Positions 41,047 through 49,945 are shown, counted from the first letter of the stretch. The stretch is 64,000 nt of DNA from Martinezella calliandrae (GCF_030272695.1 NZ_JARFYN010000010.1:1-64000), one strand, 5' to 3'. Notes: a model not told the origin generated them from the letters alone. Numbers and translations are program-made.

Positions 41047-41627
41047 GCGAACCAACATTACTAGCGCTGTTCCTGCCGGTCTGCTGGGGTATTTGGGCAC
41101 TGATCTGGTTTGTCGCATCGTTCCGCGTCAAGAAGACGACGCGCAGTGAGGATCCGTTGTCGCGATTGTCAAACACCGCACCCATCTGGATCGGTGCTCT
41201 TTTGCTGGTGGTTCGGCCCTCCTTGCTAGGTCCCCTGTCCTTCCGGCTCCTGCCGCAAAATCTTGCCTCATACGGCATCGGCGCGGCTCTGACCGTGATC
41301 GGCCTCGCCTTCGCTGTCTGGGCGCGCTATCACATTGGCCGCAATTGGAGCGGCGTGATCACCGTCAAGCAAGATCACGTGCTGATCTGCACCGGCCCCT
41401 ACGCCATTGTGCGCCATCCAATCTATTCCGGCCTGTTGCTTGCCATCATTGGCTCGGCGCTCGCCCGCGGCCATATCGGTGCGCTACTCGCGGTCGGCTT
41501 CATGCTCTATGCCATTCTGCGCCGTGTCCGCACGGAGGAGCGATGGATGGGCGAGACATTTGGTCAGGCCTATGTGGACTACAAAGCCCAGACGCCCGCG
41601 CTGGTGCCGTTCGTTGCCCCCTGTTAG
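41043..41627 (+). CDS. Second ICMT-like membrane methyltransferase
   Basis: A 194-residue membrane protein with about five helices and the ICMT/PEMT motifs LICTGPYAIVRHPIYSGLLL and EERWMGETFGQAYVDYK. It is a paralogue of the protein at 16157-16762. Coupling to a GST gene suggests action on a thiol or a conjugated small molecule. Substrate unknown. Confidence 0.87.
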   Translation: MSEPTLLALFLPVCWGIWALIWFVASFRVKKTTRSEDPLSRLSNTAPIWIGALLLVVRPSLLGPLSFRLLPQNLASYGIGAALTVIGLAFAVWARYHIGRNWSGVITVKQDHVLICTGPYAIVRHPIYSGLLLAIIGSALARGHIGALLAVGFMLYAILRRVRTEERWMGETFGQAYVDYKAQTPALVPFVAPC

Positions 41628-41639
41628 CTAAGTGCCACC

Positions 41640-41939
41640 GCCTATCGAGCATGGCCATCCACGGATGGAAGGCCATCGCGCGCAAGGCGCTGGCAGATCA
41701 GGCGCGGCAGCGTTGCGCAGTAGTTGCTGACCGCGATCATTTCCGGAACCGCCAGGAAGTGCGTGACCGATACCACCGCCACCTCGCGGTTGAGGCCGCC
41801 TTGCTGCAGCGCCTGGAACAGCCCTGCGCGCATCCGTCCCGGCGGCAGCACGTTGACGTGCTTCGTGCGCTCGCTGGGACAGACGGTCACCGACATCCGG
41901 ATGGTCCTTCCGCACTACGCAGGCAAGGCAGTCACCCAT
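41640..41939 (-). pseudogene. LysR-type regulator remnant
   Basis: Two minus-strand frames together resemble the substrate-binding end of a LysR regulator. One has DCLACVVRKDHPDVGDRL (41900 region). The other, shifted by one base, continues SERTKHVNVLPPGRMRAGLF and VTHFLAVPEMIAVSNYCATL then PRLICQRLA. A frameshift lies between them and there is no DNA-binding domain. It is a decayed gene. Confidence 0.5.
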
Positions 41940-42145
41940 GGACTGGAGGAAAATGCGGGCCCGATCATGCTGGAGCGCGCCGACCGCCGCCGCCTGCGGC
42001 TGACCCTTGCCGGCCGTCTCGAGATTGAGTTGGTGGAAAACTGACCGCGGCGAATTTCCCCTTCTGGCCGGTTACATGGCCGACGATACCGATCATCAAG
42101 CCAGATTCGAAATAAATTTCACCCGCCGATCCGGGATATTAGGCT

Positions 42146-42197
42146 TGCATTGCACTGCACTATGCAGTACACATTTTGCAGTGCACTTGGAAGTGCA
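42146..42197. repeat. Cluster of TGCACT/AGTGCA inverted repeats
   Basis: ACTGCActaTGCAGT (42154-42168) and TGCACTTggAAGTGCA (42182-42197) are palindromes, with TGCAGTGCAC between them. The elements share one half-site. It looks like a multi-copy operator or structured RNA. There is no obvious intact target gene. Confidence 0.5.
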
Positions 42198-42333
42198 ACT
42201 CTCGTGAGTTTAAAAGGTATTGGCATGAAAGCTTGCAGTGGTTCAAAACGAGGCTGTCCTGAAGGCCGGGCGCTTCAGACCCATCCTTCGATGGTGCGTT
42301 GTCACCAGCGATGGCCGCCGTTGAGGGCCGTCC

Positions 42334-42393
42334 AACGCAAAGCTGAAGCGGCTCCTCGCGGAGGCCATGCTCGACGACGCGGCTTTGAAGGCC
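42334..42393 (+). pseudogene. IS3-family orfA C-terminal scrap
   Basis: In the frame from 42334 the segment reads NAKLKRLLAEAMLDDAALKA, which matches the leucine-zipper end of IS3-family OrfA. Flanking sequence is scrambled. It is a 20-residue relic. Confidence 0.5.
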
Positions 42394-42487
42394 CCCATCC
42401 AGTTTCGCCCTACGCTCCGAAGATCAGCGATGAAGCTGCCACCCAACGCATCCTCGGGCGTGACATGGTCTCGCTAAGGCTAGAGCA

Positions 42488-42601
42488 ATGATTGTTCTTG
42501 GATTCGGTTCCTGCATCATCGCAATTGCCACGCTGGCTGCCGTGGTTGTGCTCGACCGCATCGAAGCCAACCGCGGCGTCATCAGCCTCCGCGTGCTCTG
42601 A
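42488..42601 (+). CDS. 37-residue membrane peptide
   Basis: MIVLGFGSCIIAIATLAAVV followed by VLDRIEANRGVISLRVL: one helix and a short charged tail, ending at 42601. A weak AAGG about 10 bp upstream is the only ribosome site. It resembles the small ORFs at 39320-39561. Low confidence. Confidence 0.4.
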   Translation: MIVLGFGSCIIAIATLAAVVVLDRIEANRGVISLRVL

Positions 42602-42752
42602 ATGGATATGGCCCCTGCGGTCATCCAAACGAATCGGACGAATTCTGAAGCGACACGCCCAATCTTTCTGAGCCTAACGCTCTGCAACCGATCGCATCTT
42701 CACTGACGGGACCGTGTCCTGTCCGGAACATCCATGAACATTGGAGACGATA

Positions 42753-43055
42753 ATGAAAACTGTACTTGCTTCAGCAGCAATTTTTGTTGCAGCGACCGCT
42801 TCAGCGATGGCTCAAACCCCACCGGGGCCGCCTCCGGAGGACGCCATTCTGGAGATGATTTCGCAGATAGTCATCGACCAATACAAAACATCAAGCTGCG
42901 AGGATCTGAGAACCCAAAAGGGCTCGCCGCCCTCCGGGATAATCGCGCAAGGTACAGCTTTCATGAGAGATCACCCTGCTGCGCGGATCAGGTTCATCAA
43001 CATGATCGCGGCTCCTGTCGCCAACAGGATGTTCGAATGCGGCATGATCCCTTGA
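42753..43055 (+). CDS. Small secreted hypothetical protein
   Basis: A 100-residue protein with a signal peptide MKTVLASAAIFVAATASAMAQ (cleavage near Ala20-Gln21) and a compact mature domain with two cysteines (SSCEDL and FECGM). GGAGA lies 6 bp upstream. The pattern is a common rhizobial periplasmic family without a known role. Confidence 0.75.
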   Translation: MKTVLASAAIFVAATASAMAQTPPGPPPEDAILEMISQIVIDQYKTSSCEDLRTQKGSPPSGIIAQGTAFMRDHPAARIRFINMIAAPVANRMFECGMIP

Positions 43056-43084
43056 ACGGGCTACGGTTTTCTTTGTAGCGTGAC

Positions 43085-43328
43085 TTTCGTGAGCGCCAGT
43101 CCGCTGAGATGCCGGATCACGCCAAGCACGGACTGATCGGGCAGGCCAAGGGGTTCGGCATCACCGGAGGGCAGGTCGTCAAGTCGATCATGCTGAGGGA
43201 CACGGTCGACGGCGAATTCATGGGCACCGAAGATGTGGCGAACATGGTTTTTTATTTCGCGGCGGCGAAGAGCAAACGCGCTCACCGGCTAGTCACTGGT
43301 GGTCAGCCACGGATGGTTCATCGAGTAG
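43085..43328 (+). pseudogene. 3-hydroxybutyrate dehydrogenase-like SDR remnant
   Basis: One frame contains PDHAKHGLIGQAKG, then GGQVVKSIMLRDTVDGEF and GTEDVANMVFYFAAA, as in the C-terminus of hydroxybutyrate dehydrogenase. The expected ending LTG-SLVVSHGWFIE follows in a shifted frame with a TAG inside it. The first 150 residues are missing. It is a clear pseudogene. Confidence 0.7.
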
Positions 43329-43475
43329 TTCCGCTGAGTAACAATACGGACGGCGGCTTTCTGGTGCCACCCAATCAGCGTAGATCCGAGGCGATCGCAC
43401 TACGCTGCACCCGAGCACTCACACGATTTGCGCCGCCGCGTGCGGCGCGTCAATTCAACTTGGTAGGAGAGGATT

Positions 43476-43922
43476 TTGAACGCATATATCACGGCTCTGA
43501 TGGGGCTCGCCGGCGTGGCCATGGGCAGCCTGACCTCGTTCGCCGCCACCTGGCTCACACACCAATCTGAATTGAAAGAAAAGCATCGCGAGGTTGAGGT
43601 CGCCAAGCGAGAGAAGCTCTTTTCAGATTTCATCGCCGAAGCGACGCGGCTCTACGGAGATGCGCTGAGCCATCAGAAGGACGACGTCTCCGACCTGGTA
43701 CTGCTTTACGCATTGACCGCCCGCATGCGTCTGATTTCATCCCGTCCGGTTGTGGATGCGGCCGAACGGACCATGGATCATATCATCGAAGCCTACCTCG
43801 CACCCAATCTCTCGCTGCACGAGATCGCGGACCTCGCGCGTTCCGGCGCGATGAACTTTCTTTTCGATTTCAGTGAGGCTTGCCGGATGGAGTTGGCTGC
43901 AAAGCGGCCGCCTACCCAATGA
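43476..43922 (+). CDS. Hypothetical membrane-anchored protein
   Basis: A 148-residue protein from a TTG start preceded by GGAGAGG. One N-terminal helix (ITALMGLAGVAMGSLTSFAA) is followed by a long charged alpha-helical stretch (HQSELKEKHREVEVAKREKL). The rest is helical without known motifs. It may be a membrane-tethered helical protein. Family unknown. Confidence 0.65.
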   Translation: MNAYITALMGLAGVAMGSLTSFAATWLTHQSELKEKHREVEVAKREKLFSDFIAEATRLYGDALSHQKDDVSDLVLLYALTARMRLISSRPVVDAAERTMDHIIEAYLAPNLSLHEIADLARSGAMNFLFDFSEACRMELAAKRPPTQ

Positions 43923-44121
43923 TTCGGCCAAGCGAGACCCTGTGGAGCGTCGCCAGGAGCACCGCAATGTTGGGATGCCGCCTGCCCGGCAAGGTGTTTT
44001 TGAAGGTCGCGTTGAGCTGGATCCTGATGCCGGCCGCATCGCCATCAAGTGCCAGACTGAGCGAATTGAACTCGCGTCAGGTGCTCGACGGGAATGTCCA
44101 TGAGTCGTAGGAGGTAAACCG

Positions 44122-44553
44122 GTGGTACTTGCGCAATTCCTCTTGGCCGGCATTGTTAGCCTTGGCAATATCGCCATCCACGCGATCATCATGGCTCCCT
44201 TGATGGTCACCGTGGATCGCGCCCTCAGATGGCGGCACCAACGTCCTGAAGTGTGGCTCGCCGTCGTCATGACTGTTACGGTCTCTGTTCTCATGATCGC
44301 GCATGCCGTGGAGGTGACGCTATGGGCAGCAACTTACGCCACTTTTGACATCGCCCCACCCGGTGCCGATGTGCTTTACTTTGCATTCGTCAACTACACG
44401 ACGCTAGGCTACGGCGACGTGCTGCCGCGGGAAGGCTGGCGCCTGCTGGGCCCGATAACCGCAATGAACGGGGTCCTGCTTTTCGGCTGGTCGGCCGCGG
44501 TTATTTTCGAGGTCCTGACGCGGGCAATGCAACAGCGTGACGAAGCGAAGTAG
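44122..44553 (+). CDS. Two-helix potassium channel-like protein
   Basis: A 143-residue protein from a GTG start. The selectivity filter reads YTTLGYGDVLP, embedded between hydrophobic helices (LAVVMTVTVSVLMIAHAVEV and AMNGVLLFGWSAAVIFEVL). It resembles minimal Ion_trans_2 channels without a regulatory domain. It would conduct K+ across the inner membrane as a tetramer. Its gene stands alone in the decay zone. Confidence 0.85.
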   Translation: MVLAQFLLAGIVSLGNIAIHAIIMAPLMVTVDRALRWRHQRPEVWLAVVMTVTVSVLMIAHAVEVTLWAATYATFDIAPPGADVLYFAFVNYTTLGYGDVLPREGWRLLGPITAMNGVLLFGWSAAVIFEVLTRAMQQRDEAK

Positions 44554-44755
44554 ACTGGGATCAGGATGGCAAGATCGGCACTCCGAGCACTCGATGATCG
44601 CGGCCACCTGCAACACCCCTTTGATCAGTGAGGACGAACGAAACGCGAGGGAGACCTACTTTTTCCCGAATCCAGATCATGGCACCAATGCGAACCCTAT
44701 ATCCCTTCTGAGATTGTTCGCGATTTGAGCACCCGCTTTAGTTGACGGACCTTAG
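44554..44755. other. Gap without recognisable gene
   Basis: About 200 bp after the channel gene with no convincing frame. It leads into the IS110 relic. Confidence 0.4.
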
Positions 44756-44992
44756 CTAAGCTAGCGTGTTGAAGGCCGCACGCACGTGCCGCGTTTCGAT
44801 CAATTCGACCGCCAGACCCGCCTCCGTCATTCCCGCATGCAGCCGCTGCGACAAGGGGCCGGCCTCGAGACCAATTCGCTCCATCACCACGCCGTGCTCG
44901 CCAAACCAGGCGATCAGCGCTTCGGGCTCGCTCGGCACCTTTGCTTCCCGCACGATGCGTCGCCTCTCGCGCCACTCCTGACTCCGCGACAA
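44756..44992 (-). pseudogene. IS110-family transposase N-terminal fragment
   Basis: The minus-strand frame contains RRRIVREAKVPSEPEAL, then IAWFGEHGVVMERIGLEAGP and LSQRLHAG with LAVELIETRHVRAAFNTLA before a stop. This matches the start of the IS110 DEDD transposase (normally followed by KTDRNDA). It is cut off after about 75 residues, so it is dead. Confidence 0.75.
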
Positions 44993-45059
44993 CCATTATT
45001 GTGAGGCACGACCACCGGCCATTCAAACCTGGCTGGCGGGGTTCCGCCCGTTACATCAT

Positions 45060-45944
45060 CTAGCTCTTCAGCGGTTCAGCCGCCTCGAAGAAATCGGCCC
45101 ACGGATCGGCGGAGCGTTCGCCAAGTCGCGGAGCTGCATTCTTTAGCGTGAATGAGGATGGGCCGGTGCGATCGGTCAATTCGTCCCAGGCAAGCGGCAT
45201 CGAGACCGCCGTCCCCGATCTTGCGCGCGTCGAATAGGAGGCAACAGCGGTGTTGCCTCGGCCATTCCTCAGATAGTCGACGAAGATGTGGCCGGTCCGT
45301 TTCGCTTTGGTTGCGACCGAGAGGTATTTTTCCGGATTGTCGGCGCTCATGCCGTCAGCGATCGCTTCCGCAGCCGCCTTGACTTCGGGCCAAGCAGCCT
45401 TCGGCTTCAGAGGGGCGACGACATGCAATCCCTTGCCGCCCGAAGTCTTGACAAAGGAGGCAAGGCCCAAAACCTGGAACCGTTGCTTTATTTCCTTCGC
45501 GGCTGCGATGACCGCGCTCCAGGCAACATCGTCGCCGGGGTCGAGGTCCATGATGATCATGTCCGGCTTTTCCCAGTGCGCTGTCGTCGTACCCCACGGA
45601 TGGATTTCGAGGGCCGCGGATTGCACTAGCGCAACAAGGCCGTCAAAATCATTGATCCGCAATAATTTTTCTCCGTCCTTATCTTCGGGATCAACGATCT
45701 CTTCAATATGCGGATTGATGCCCTTCCATGCATGTTTCTGGAAGAAGCGCGGCCCCTTGGTGCCATCCGGGCAGCGCAGCAGCGCCAACGGCCGATCGAC
45801 GACAAAGGGCGCCATGCGTGGCCAGGCAAGCGCATAATAGTCGACAAGATCCTGTTTGCTGACCCCATCATCCGGCCAATAAATGCGCTCCGGATGGGTG
45901 AGTTGTACGGAGGTCTTGAGGTCCTGAGTGGGCGCCTTTGCCAT
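45060..45944 (-). CDS. Stand-alone LigD-type polymerase/primase
   Basis: A 294-residue protein that is the polymerase domain of the bacterial NHEJ enzyme LigD. Motifs include VQLTHPERIYWPDDGVSKQD, MIIMDLDPGDDVAW (catalytic Asp pair) and FVKTSGGKGLHVVAPL. It lacks the ligase and nuclease domains. An upstream in-frame extension to 46064 overlaps the SDR gene and is unlikely. No ku gene is visible. It may act with a separate ligase encoded elsewhere in break repair. Confidence 0.9.
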   Translation of the reverse strand: MAKAPTQDLKTSVQLTHPERIYWPDDGVSKQDLVDYYALAWPRMAPFVVDRPLALLRCPDGTKGPRFFQKHAWKGINPHIEEIVDPEDKDGEKLLRINDFDGLVALVQSAALEIHPWGTTTAHWEKPDMIIMDLDPGDDVAWSAVIAAAKEIKQRFQVLGLASFVKTSGGKGLHVVAPLKPKAAWPEVKAAAEAIADGMSADNPEKYLSVATKAKRTGHIFVDYLRNGRGNTAVASYSTRARSGTAVSMPLAWDELTDRTGPSSFTLKNAAPRLGERSADPWADFFEAAEPLKS

Positions 45945-46041
45945 GCATATGGCTCCATCATCTTCGTCACATCGCCCTAAAACGAGCGCCGGGCAGAGGT
46001 TACCATTGCCCAGCGCAAAAAGTCGATCGCCGGCAGTCGCC

Positions 46042-46836
46042 TCACGGCATGAGCTGGCCGCCATTCACCTCGATGATCTGGCCGGTGATGTAGCCGGAAA
46101 GGGTCGGCGAGGCGAGAAAGAGATAGGCGCCGACGCAATCTTCCGAGGTGCCGACAAAGCCCATCGGGATGGTCTTGCGCTGCAGCTCCATCTGCTCCTC
46201 GTTGGTATAGCGTTCATGGAAGGGGGTGGCGATGACGCCCGGCGCCACGGCATTGACACGGATCTTGTCGGCGACGAATTCCTTGGCATGACCATGGGTA
46301 ATGGTGGAAACGAAACCCTTGGATGCCGCGTAAAGGATGGCGCCGTTACCGCCGCCGTTGCGGGCGGCAATCGACGTGGTGTTGATGATGAAACCGCCCT
46401 GCTTCTTGAGATAGGGATGCGCGGCCCGGGTCGCAGCGAGGACCGAGCGGGCGTTGAGGTTCATCACACGCTCATAATGTTCGTCGGTCATGGCCGAGGT
46501 GGGCACGCGACCGAGCATGCCGCCGGCATTGTTCACCAGTCCGTCTAGGCCGCCGAAAGCCTCTGCCGTCTCGTTGACGACACGCTCGGTCTCGCCATCC
46601 TGCGAGACATCGCCCTGGACCAAATGCACCTGGCCGCCGGCGGCGGTGATCTCGGCCGCCAACTTTTCGGCCGGCTCGCGGCTGGCGTTGAAATGGATGC
46701 CGACCTTCATTCCCTGCTTCGCGAAGGCGCGGGCAAGGGCCGCGCCGATACCGGTCGATGCGCCAGTTATCAGCACCCGCTTGCCGGCGAGATCCGGAAT
46801 TCGGATGGAAGCGAGTAGTTGTGCGAGTTCAGCCAT
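46042..46836 (-). CDS. SDR-family oxidoreductase
   Basis: A 264-residue classical SDR: ITGASTGIGAALARA for cofactor, NNAGGMLG, and the catalytic YAASKGF. The C-terminal YITGQIIEVNGGQLMP is family-like. It is on the same strand as pcaF with a 156-bp gap, so a shared transcript is possible but not shown. Substrate unknown. Confidence 0.9.
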   Translation of the reverse strand: MAELAQLLASIRIPDLAGKRVLITGASTGIGAALARAFAKQGMKVGIHFNASREPAEKLAAEITAAGGQVHLVQGDVSQDGETERVVNETAEAFGGLDGLVNNAGGMLGRVPTSAMTDEHYERVMNLNARSVLAATRAAHPYLKKQGGFIINTTSIAARNGGGNGAILYAASKGFVSTITHGHAKEFVADKIRVNAVAPGVIATPFHERYTNEEQMELQRKTIPMGFVGTSEDCVGAYLFLASPTLSGYITGQIIEVNGGQLMP

Positions 46837-46992
46837 GACAGCTCCTCCTGAATGTCAAAAACCTAAGGGATTAAAGCAATTGGCATTGGTAATATCAGTC
46901 GAAGTCGCGATCAGGCAATGCGTGCGGCGCAAACAAAAAGCGGGCGGCAAGCAAAAAGCCCGGCCACCCGCCCTCAAATTCCTGTGAAGCAG

Positions 46993-48198
46993 TCACACCC
47001 GCTCGAGCGCGACCGCAATGCCCTGACCAACGCCGATGCACATGGTCGAGAGCGAGTAGCGCCCGCCGGTCTCCTTCAGCTCCAGTGCCGCCGTGCCGGT
47101 GATGCGAGCCCCTGACATGCCGAGCGGATGGCCGAGCGAGATGGCGCCGCCGTTTCGATTGACGCGGCTATCGTCATCGGCAATGCCGAGTTCGCGCAAC
47201 ACCGCAAGGCCCTGCGAGGCAAAGGCTTCGTTGAGCTCGATGACGTCGAACTGCTCTTGGCGCATGCCGAGGCGTGCCATTAGCTTGCGGGATGCCGGGA
47301 CTGGGCCGATACCCATGATGCGCGGCGCAACACCGGCGGCCGCGCCCCCGAGGATGCGCGCGATCGGTGTCAGACCATATTTCTTTGCCGCCGCCTCCGA
47401 GGCGATGATCAGCGCTGCGGCGCCGTCATTGACACCGGAGGCATTGCCGGCGGTGACCGTCCCGCCCTCCTTCTTAAAGGGCGTGCCGAGCTTGGCCAGC
47501 GCTTCCATCGTCGTTGCGCGCGGATGCTCGTCCTTGCCGACGATGATGGCATCGCCCTTGCGCTGAGGAATGGTGACAGCCGTGATCTCCTTGCCGAGGC
47601 GTCCATTTTCCTGCGCGGCCGCGGCTTTGGCCTGCGAGCGGACAGCGAAGGCGTCCTGGTCTTTGCGGCTGACCTTATAATCCTCGGCAACGTTCTCGCC
47701 AGTTTCCGGCATGGAATCAACGCCGTACTGCTTTTTCATCACGGGATTGATGAAGCGCCAGCCGATGGTGGTGTCGTAGATTTCGGCATTGCGGGAAAAG
47801 GCGCTTTCGGCCTTGGGAATGACGAATGGCGCGCGCGACATGCTCTCGACGCCGCCGGCGACCATCAGTTCGGCCTCGCCTGAGCGAATGGCGCGCGCCG
47901 CGGTGATGACGGCGTCCATACCGGAGCCGCACAGCCGATTGATCGTCGTGCCCGAAACGGAAACCGGCAAGCCGGCGAGCAACGCCGCCATGCGGGCGAC
48001 GTTTCTGTTATCCTCGCCTGCCTGGTTGGCGCAGCCGTAAATCACGTCGTCGACCGCTTCCCAATCTATGGAACCATTGCGCGCGATCAGTGCCTTCAGC
48101 GGCACCGCGCCGAGATCATCGGCGCGGACGGAGGAAAGCGAACCGCCGAAACGGCCGATCGGCGTGCGGATATAATCACATATAAAGGCTTCGGTCAT
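46993..48198 (-). CDS. pcaF: 3-oxoadipyl-CoA thiolase
   Basis: A 401-residue thiolase cleaving 3-oxoadipyl-CoA to succinyl-CoA and acetyl-CoA. Nucleophilic cysteine is in INRLCGSGMDAV, the histidine in GGAISLGHPLGMSGAR and the second cysteine in STMCIGVGQGIA. The ATG at 48198 with GGAG upstream is preferred to a TTG at 48210. It lies about 200 bp after pcaJ on the minus strand, so pcaIJF read as one unit. Confidence 0.93.
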   Translation of the reverse strand: MTEAFICDYIRTPIGRFGGSLSSVRADDLGAVPLKALIARNGSIDWEAVDDVIYGCANQAGEDNRNVARMAALLAGLPVSVSGTTINRLCGSGMDAVITAARAIRSGEAELMVAGGVESMSRAPFVIPKAESAFSRNAEIYDTTIGWRFINPVMKKQYGVDSMPETGENVAEDYKVSRKDQDAFAVRSQAKAAAAQENGRLGKEITAVTIPQRKGDAIIVGKDEHPRATTMEALAKLGTPFKKEGGTVTAGNASGVNDGAAALIIASEAAAKKYGLTPIARILGGAAAGVAPRIMGIGPVPASRKLMARLGMRQEQFDVIELNEAFASQGLAVLRELGIADDDSRVNRNGGAISLGHPLGMSGARITGTAALELKETGGRYSLSTMCIGVGQGIAVALERV

Positions 48199-48400
48199 GG
48201 TCTTCTCCAATGAAAGAACACAAGGGACAAAACACCTTCAACTGGCGGCTTTTCCTTGGGTTTGGTTATGTTTTGACCGGCGTTTTGACCGATCAGCTAA
48301 ATCTCTTCCTTCCGCTGGACAGGTTGTTCCCGTCCTTCGGTCTTGAACCATGCTCCAATGCGTGACCCTGTGGGGCGAGTCTGAAAGGTCGCGGTGCGCT

Positions 48401-49090
48401 TTAGAGCGTCGGCACGACGAGGTCGGCAACGGGCCGATCGGTATGGAGCGGAGCGCCGGTCATCGCTTGCAGCTCGTCCATAGTCATGGCGGCGAGTTTT
48501 TCACGCACGACGAAACCTCCTTTGCCAATGTCGATGACAGCATGGCTCGTATAGACGCGGGTGATGCAGCCGACGCCGGTCAGCGGGAAGGTGCATGCCT
48601 CCACCAGCTTCGGCTTGCCATCCTTCGTAACATGTTCGGTGATGACGAAAACCTGCTTGGCGCCGTGCACCAGATCCATGGCCCCGCCAACCGCAGGCAC
48701 GCCCTTGGAGCCGATGCGCCAGTTGGCGAGATCGCCATTCTGCGCCACTTGGTAGGCGCCGAGGATCGCGACATCGAGATGGCCGCCACGGACCATGGCA
48801 AAACTATCAGCATGGTGGAAGAAGGACGCGCCGGGCTTTAGCGTCACGGCCTTCTTGCCGGCATTAATCAGGTCCCAATCTTCCTCGCCCTCCGCCGGCG
48901 GCTCGCCGAAATTCAGGATGCCATTTTCAGTGTGGAAGATTGCCTGACGGCCTGCGGGCTGGTAGCGGGCGACCATTTCCGGAAAGCCGATGCCGAGATT
49001 TACATAGGCACCATCCTGGATATCCTGAGCCGCGCGCCAAGCGATCTGGGCGTTGGAGAGTTTGATGTCTTCGCGTGTGTCGATGGTCAT
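48401..49090 (-). CDS. pcaJ: 3-oxoadipate CoA-transferase subunit B
   Basis: A 229-residue beta subunit. The segment HTENGILNFGEPP with the catalytic glutamate, and the GGHLDVAILGAYQVAQNGDLANW stretch, are characteristic. The start at 49090 overlaps pcaI by ATGA, so the two subunits are made together. The enzyme moves CoA from succinyl-CoA to 3-oxoadipate. Confidence 0.93.
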   Translation of the reverse strand: MTIDTREDIKLSNAQIAWRAAQDIQDGAYVNLGIGFPEMVARYQPAGRQAIFHTENGILNFGEPPAEGEEDWDLINAGKKAVTLKPGASFFHHADSFAMVRGGHLDVAILGAYQVAQNGDLANWRIGSKGVPAVGGAMDLVHGAKQVFVITEHVTKDGKPKLVEACTFPLTGVGCITRVYTSHAVIDIGKGGFVVREKLAAMTMDELQAMTGAPLHTDRPVADLVVPTL

Positions 49091-49794
49091 ACGTATGCCA
49101 CTCCGGCTCGAATGAGATTTTCTTCTTGTTGCGGATCGGCGACTTCCACGACGCCGTCGACGAAGATGCCGGGGGTAACGACGTGTTCTGGATCGAGCTC
49201 GCCGGCGGCGACGATTTTCGAGACCTGCGCGATCGTCTTGGTCGCGGCCATGCACATCAGAGGATTAAAGTTGCGACCGGCCTTGTTGTAGATGAGATTG
49301 CCATGCACGTCACCGACTTGCGCTTTGACGATGGCGAAATCGGCCTTGAGCCAGCGCTCCTGAACATAGTGGCGGCCATCGAATTCCGCGATGACCTTGC
49401 CGCTGGCAAGTTCGGTGCCATAGGCGGTAGGGGTGTAGAAAGCCGGGATGCCCGCACCGCCGGCACGGATGCGTTCGGCGAGCGTCCCTTGAGGTACCAA
49501 TTCCAGCTCGATTTCGCCGGCTAAATAGCGATCCGTGAAAGCGCGTGGATCGGATGAACGCGGGAAGGAGCAGATCATCTTCTTGACCATGCCGGCATCG
49601 ATCATCGCAGCGATGCCGATGCGCCCGTTGCCGGCGTTGTTGTTGATCACGGTCAGGTTCTTTGGGCCTTTGTCGATCAGCGCATGAATGAGTTCGATCG
49701 GCGCGCCGGAGCCACCAAAACCGCCGATCATAACGGTCGCACCATCGCCGATGTCCGAGACGGCAGCCTTCGTGCTCGCGATTGTCTTGTCCAT
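49087..49794 (-). CDS. pcaI: 3-oxoadipate CoA-transferase subunit A
   Basis: A 235-residue alpha subunit: GDGATVMIGGFGGSGAP, INNNAGNGRIG and GRNFNPLMCMAA are typical. It is the first gene of the minus-strand pcaIJF unit. The PcaR-type operator and the regulator gene lie immediately upstream. Confidence 0.93.
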   Translation of the reverse strand: MDKTIASTKAAVSDIGDGATVMIGGFGGSGAPIELIHALIDKGPKNLTVINNNAGNGRIGIAAMIDAGMVKKMICSFPRSSDPRAFTDRYLAGEIELELVPQGTLAERIRAGGAGIPAFYTPTAYGTELASGKVIAEFDGRHYVQERWLKADFAIVKAQVGDVHGNLIYNKAGRNFNPLMCMAATKTIAQVSKIVAAGELDPEHVVTPGIFVDGVVEVADPQQEENLIRAGVAYV

Positions 49795-49887
49795 AGGGAT
49801 TCTCCCATTTGCCATTGCGGGCGCATTGAGACGACCCGTCCTCTTCTTTGGAATAGACCAGCAGGGGCACGGCGGCAATCATTTTGT

Positions 49888-49920
49888 GCGTTATTTGACT
49901 TTTGTTCATATATCGCACAT
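49888..49920. promoter_or_regulatory. PcaR-type operator between pcaI and pcaR
   Basis: GTGCGTTATTTGAC and GTTCATATATCGCAC face each other, separated by TTTT. The right arm matches the Pseudomonas PcaR site (recalled form GTTCGATAATCGCAC) at 13 of 15 bases and the left arm is its near mirror. The position between pcaI and pcaR fits control of both. Role by homology. Confidence 0.7.
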
Positions 49921-49945
49921 GATAGCGTCGGATTGAGGATATAGG

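Noticed and set aside
41940..42044. Plus-strand frame ending ...RLRLTLAGRLEIELVEN
   Set aside because: No start, no known family and it overlaps the LysR remnant; cannot be supported as a gene.
43919..44110. Short ORF between the hypothetical protein and K+ channel genes
   Set aside because: No ribosome site and no recognisable pattern in either strand.
44537..44728. Small ORF after the K+ channel gene
   Set aside because: No coding signal and no ribosome site; likely random.
45945..46064. N-terminal extension of the LigD-type polymerase
   Set aside because: It overlaps the SDR gene and precedes the normal domain start; the ATG at 45944 gives the standard polymerase-domain length.
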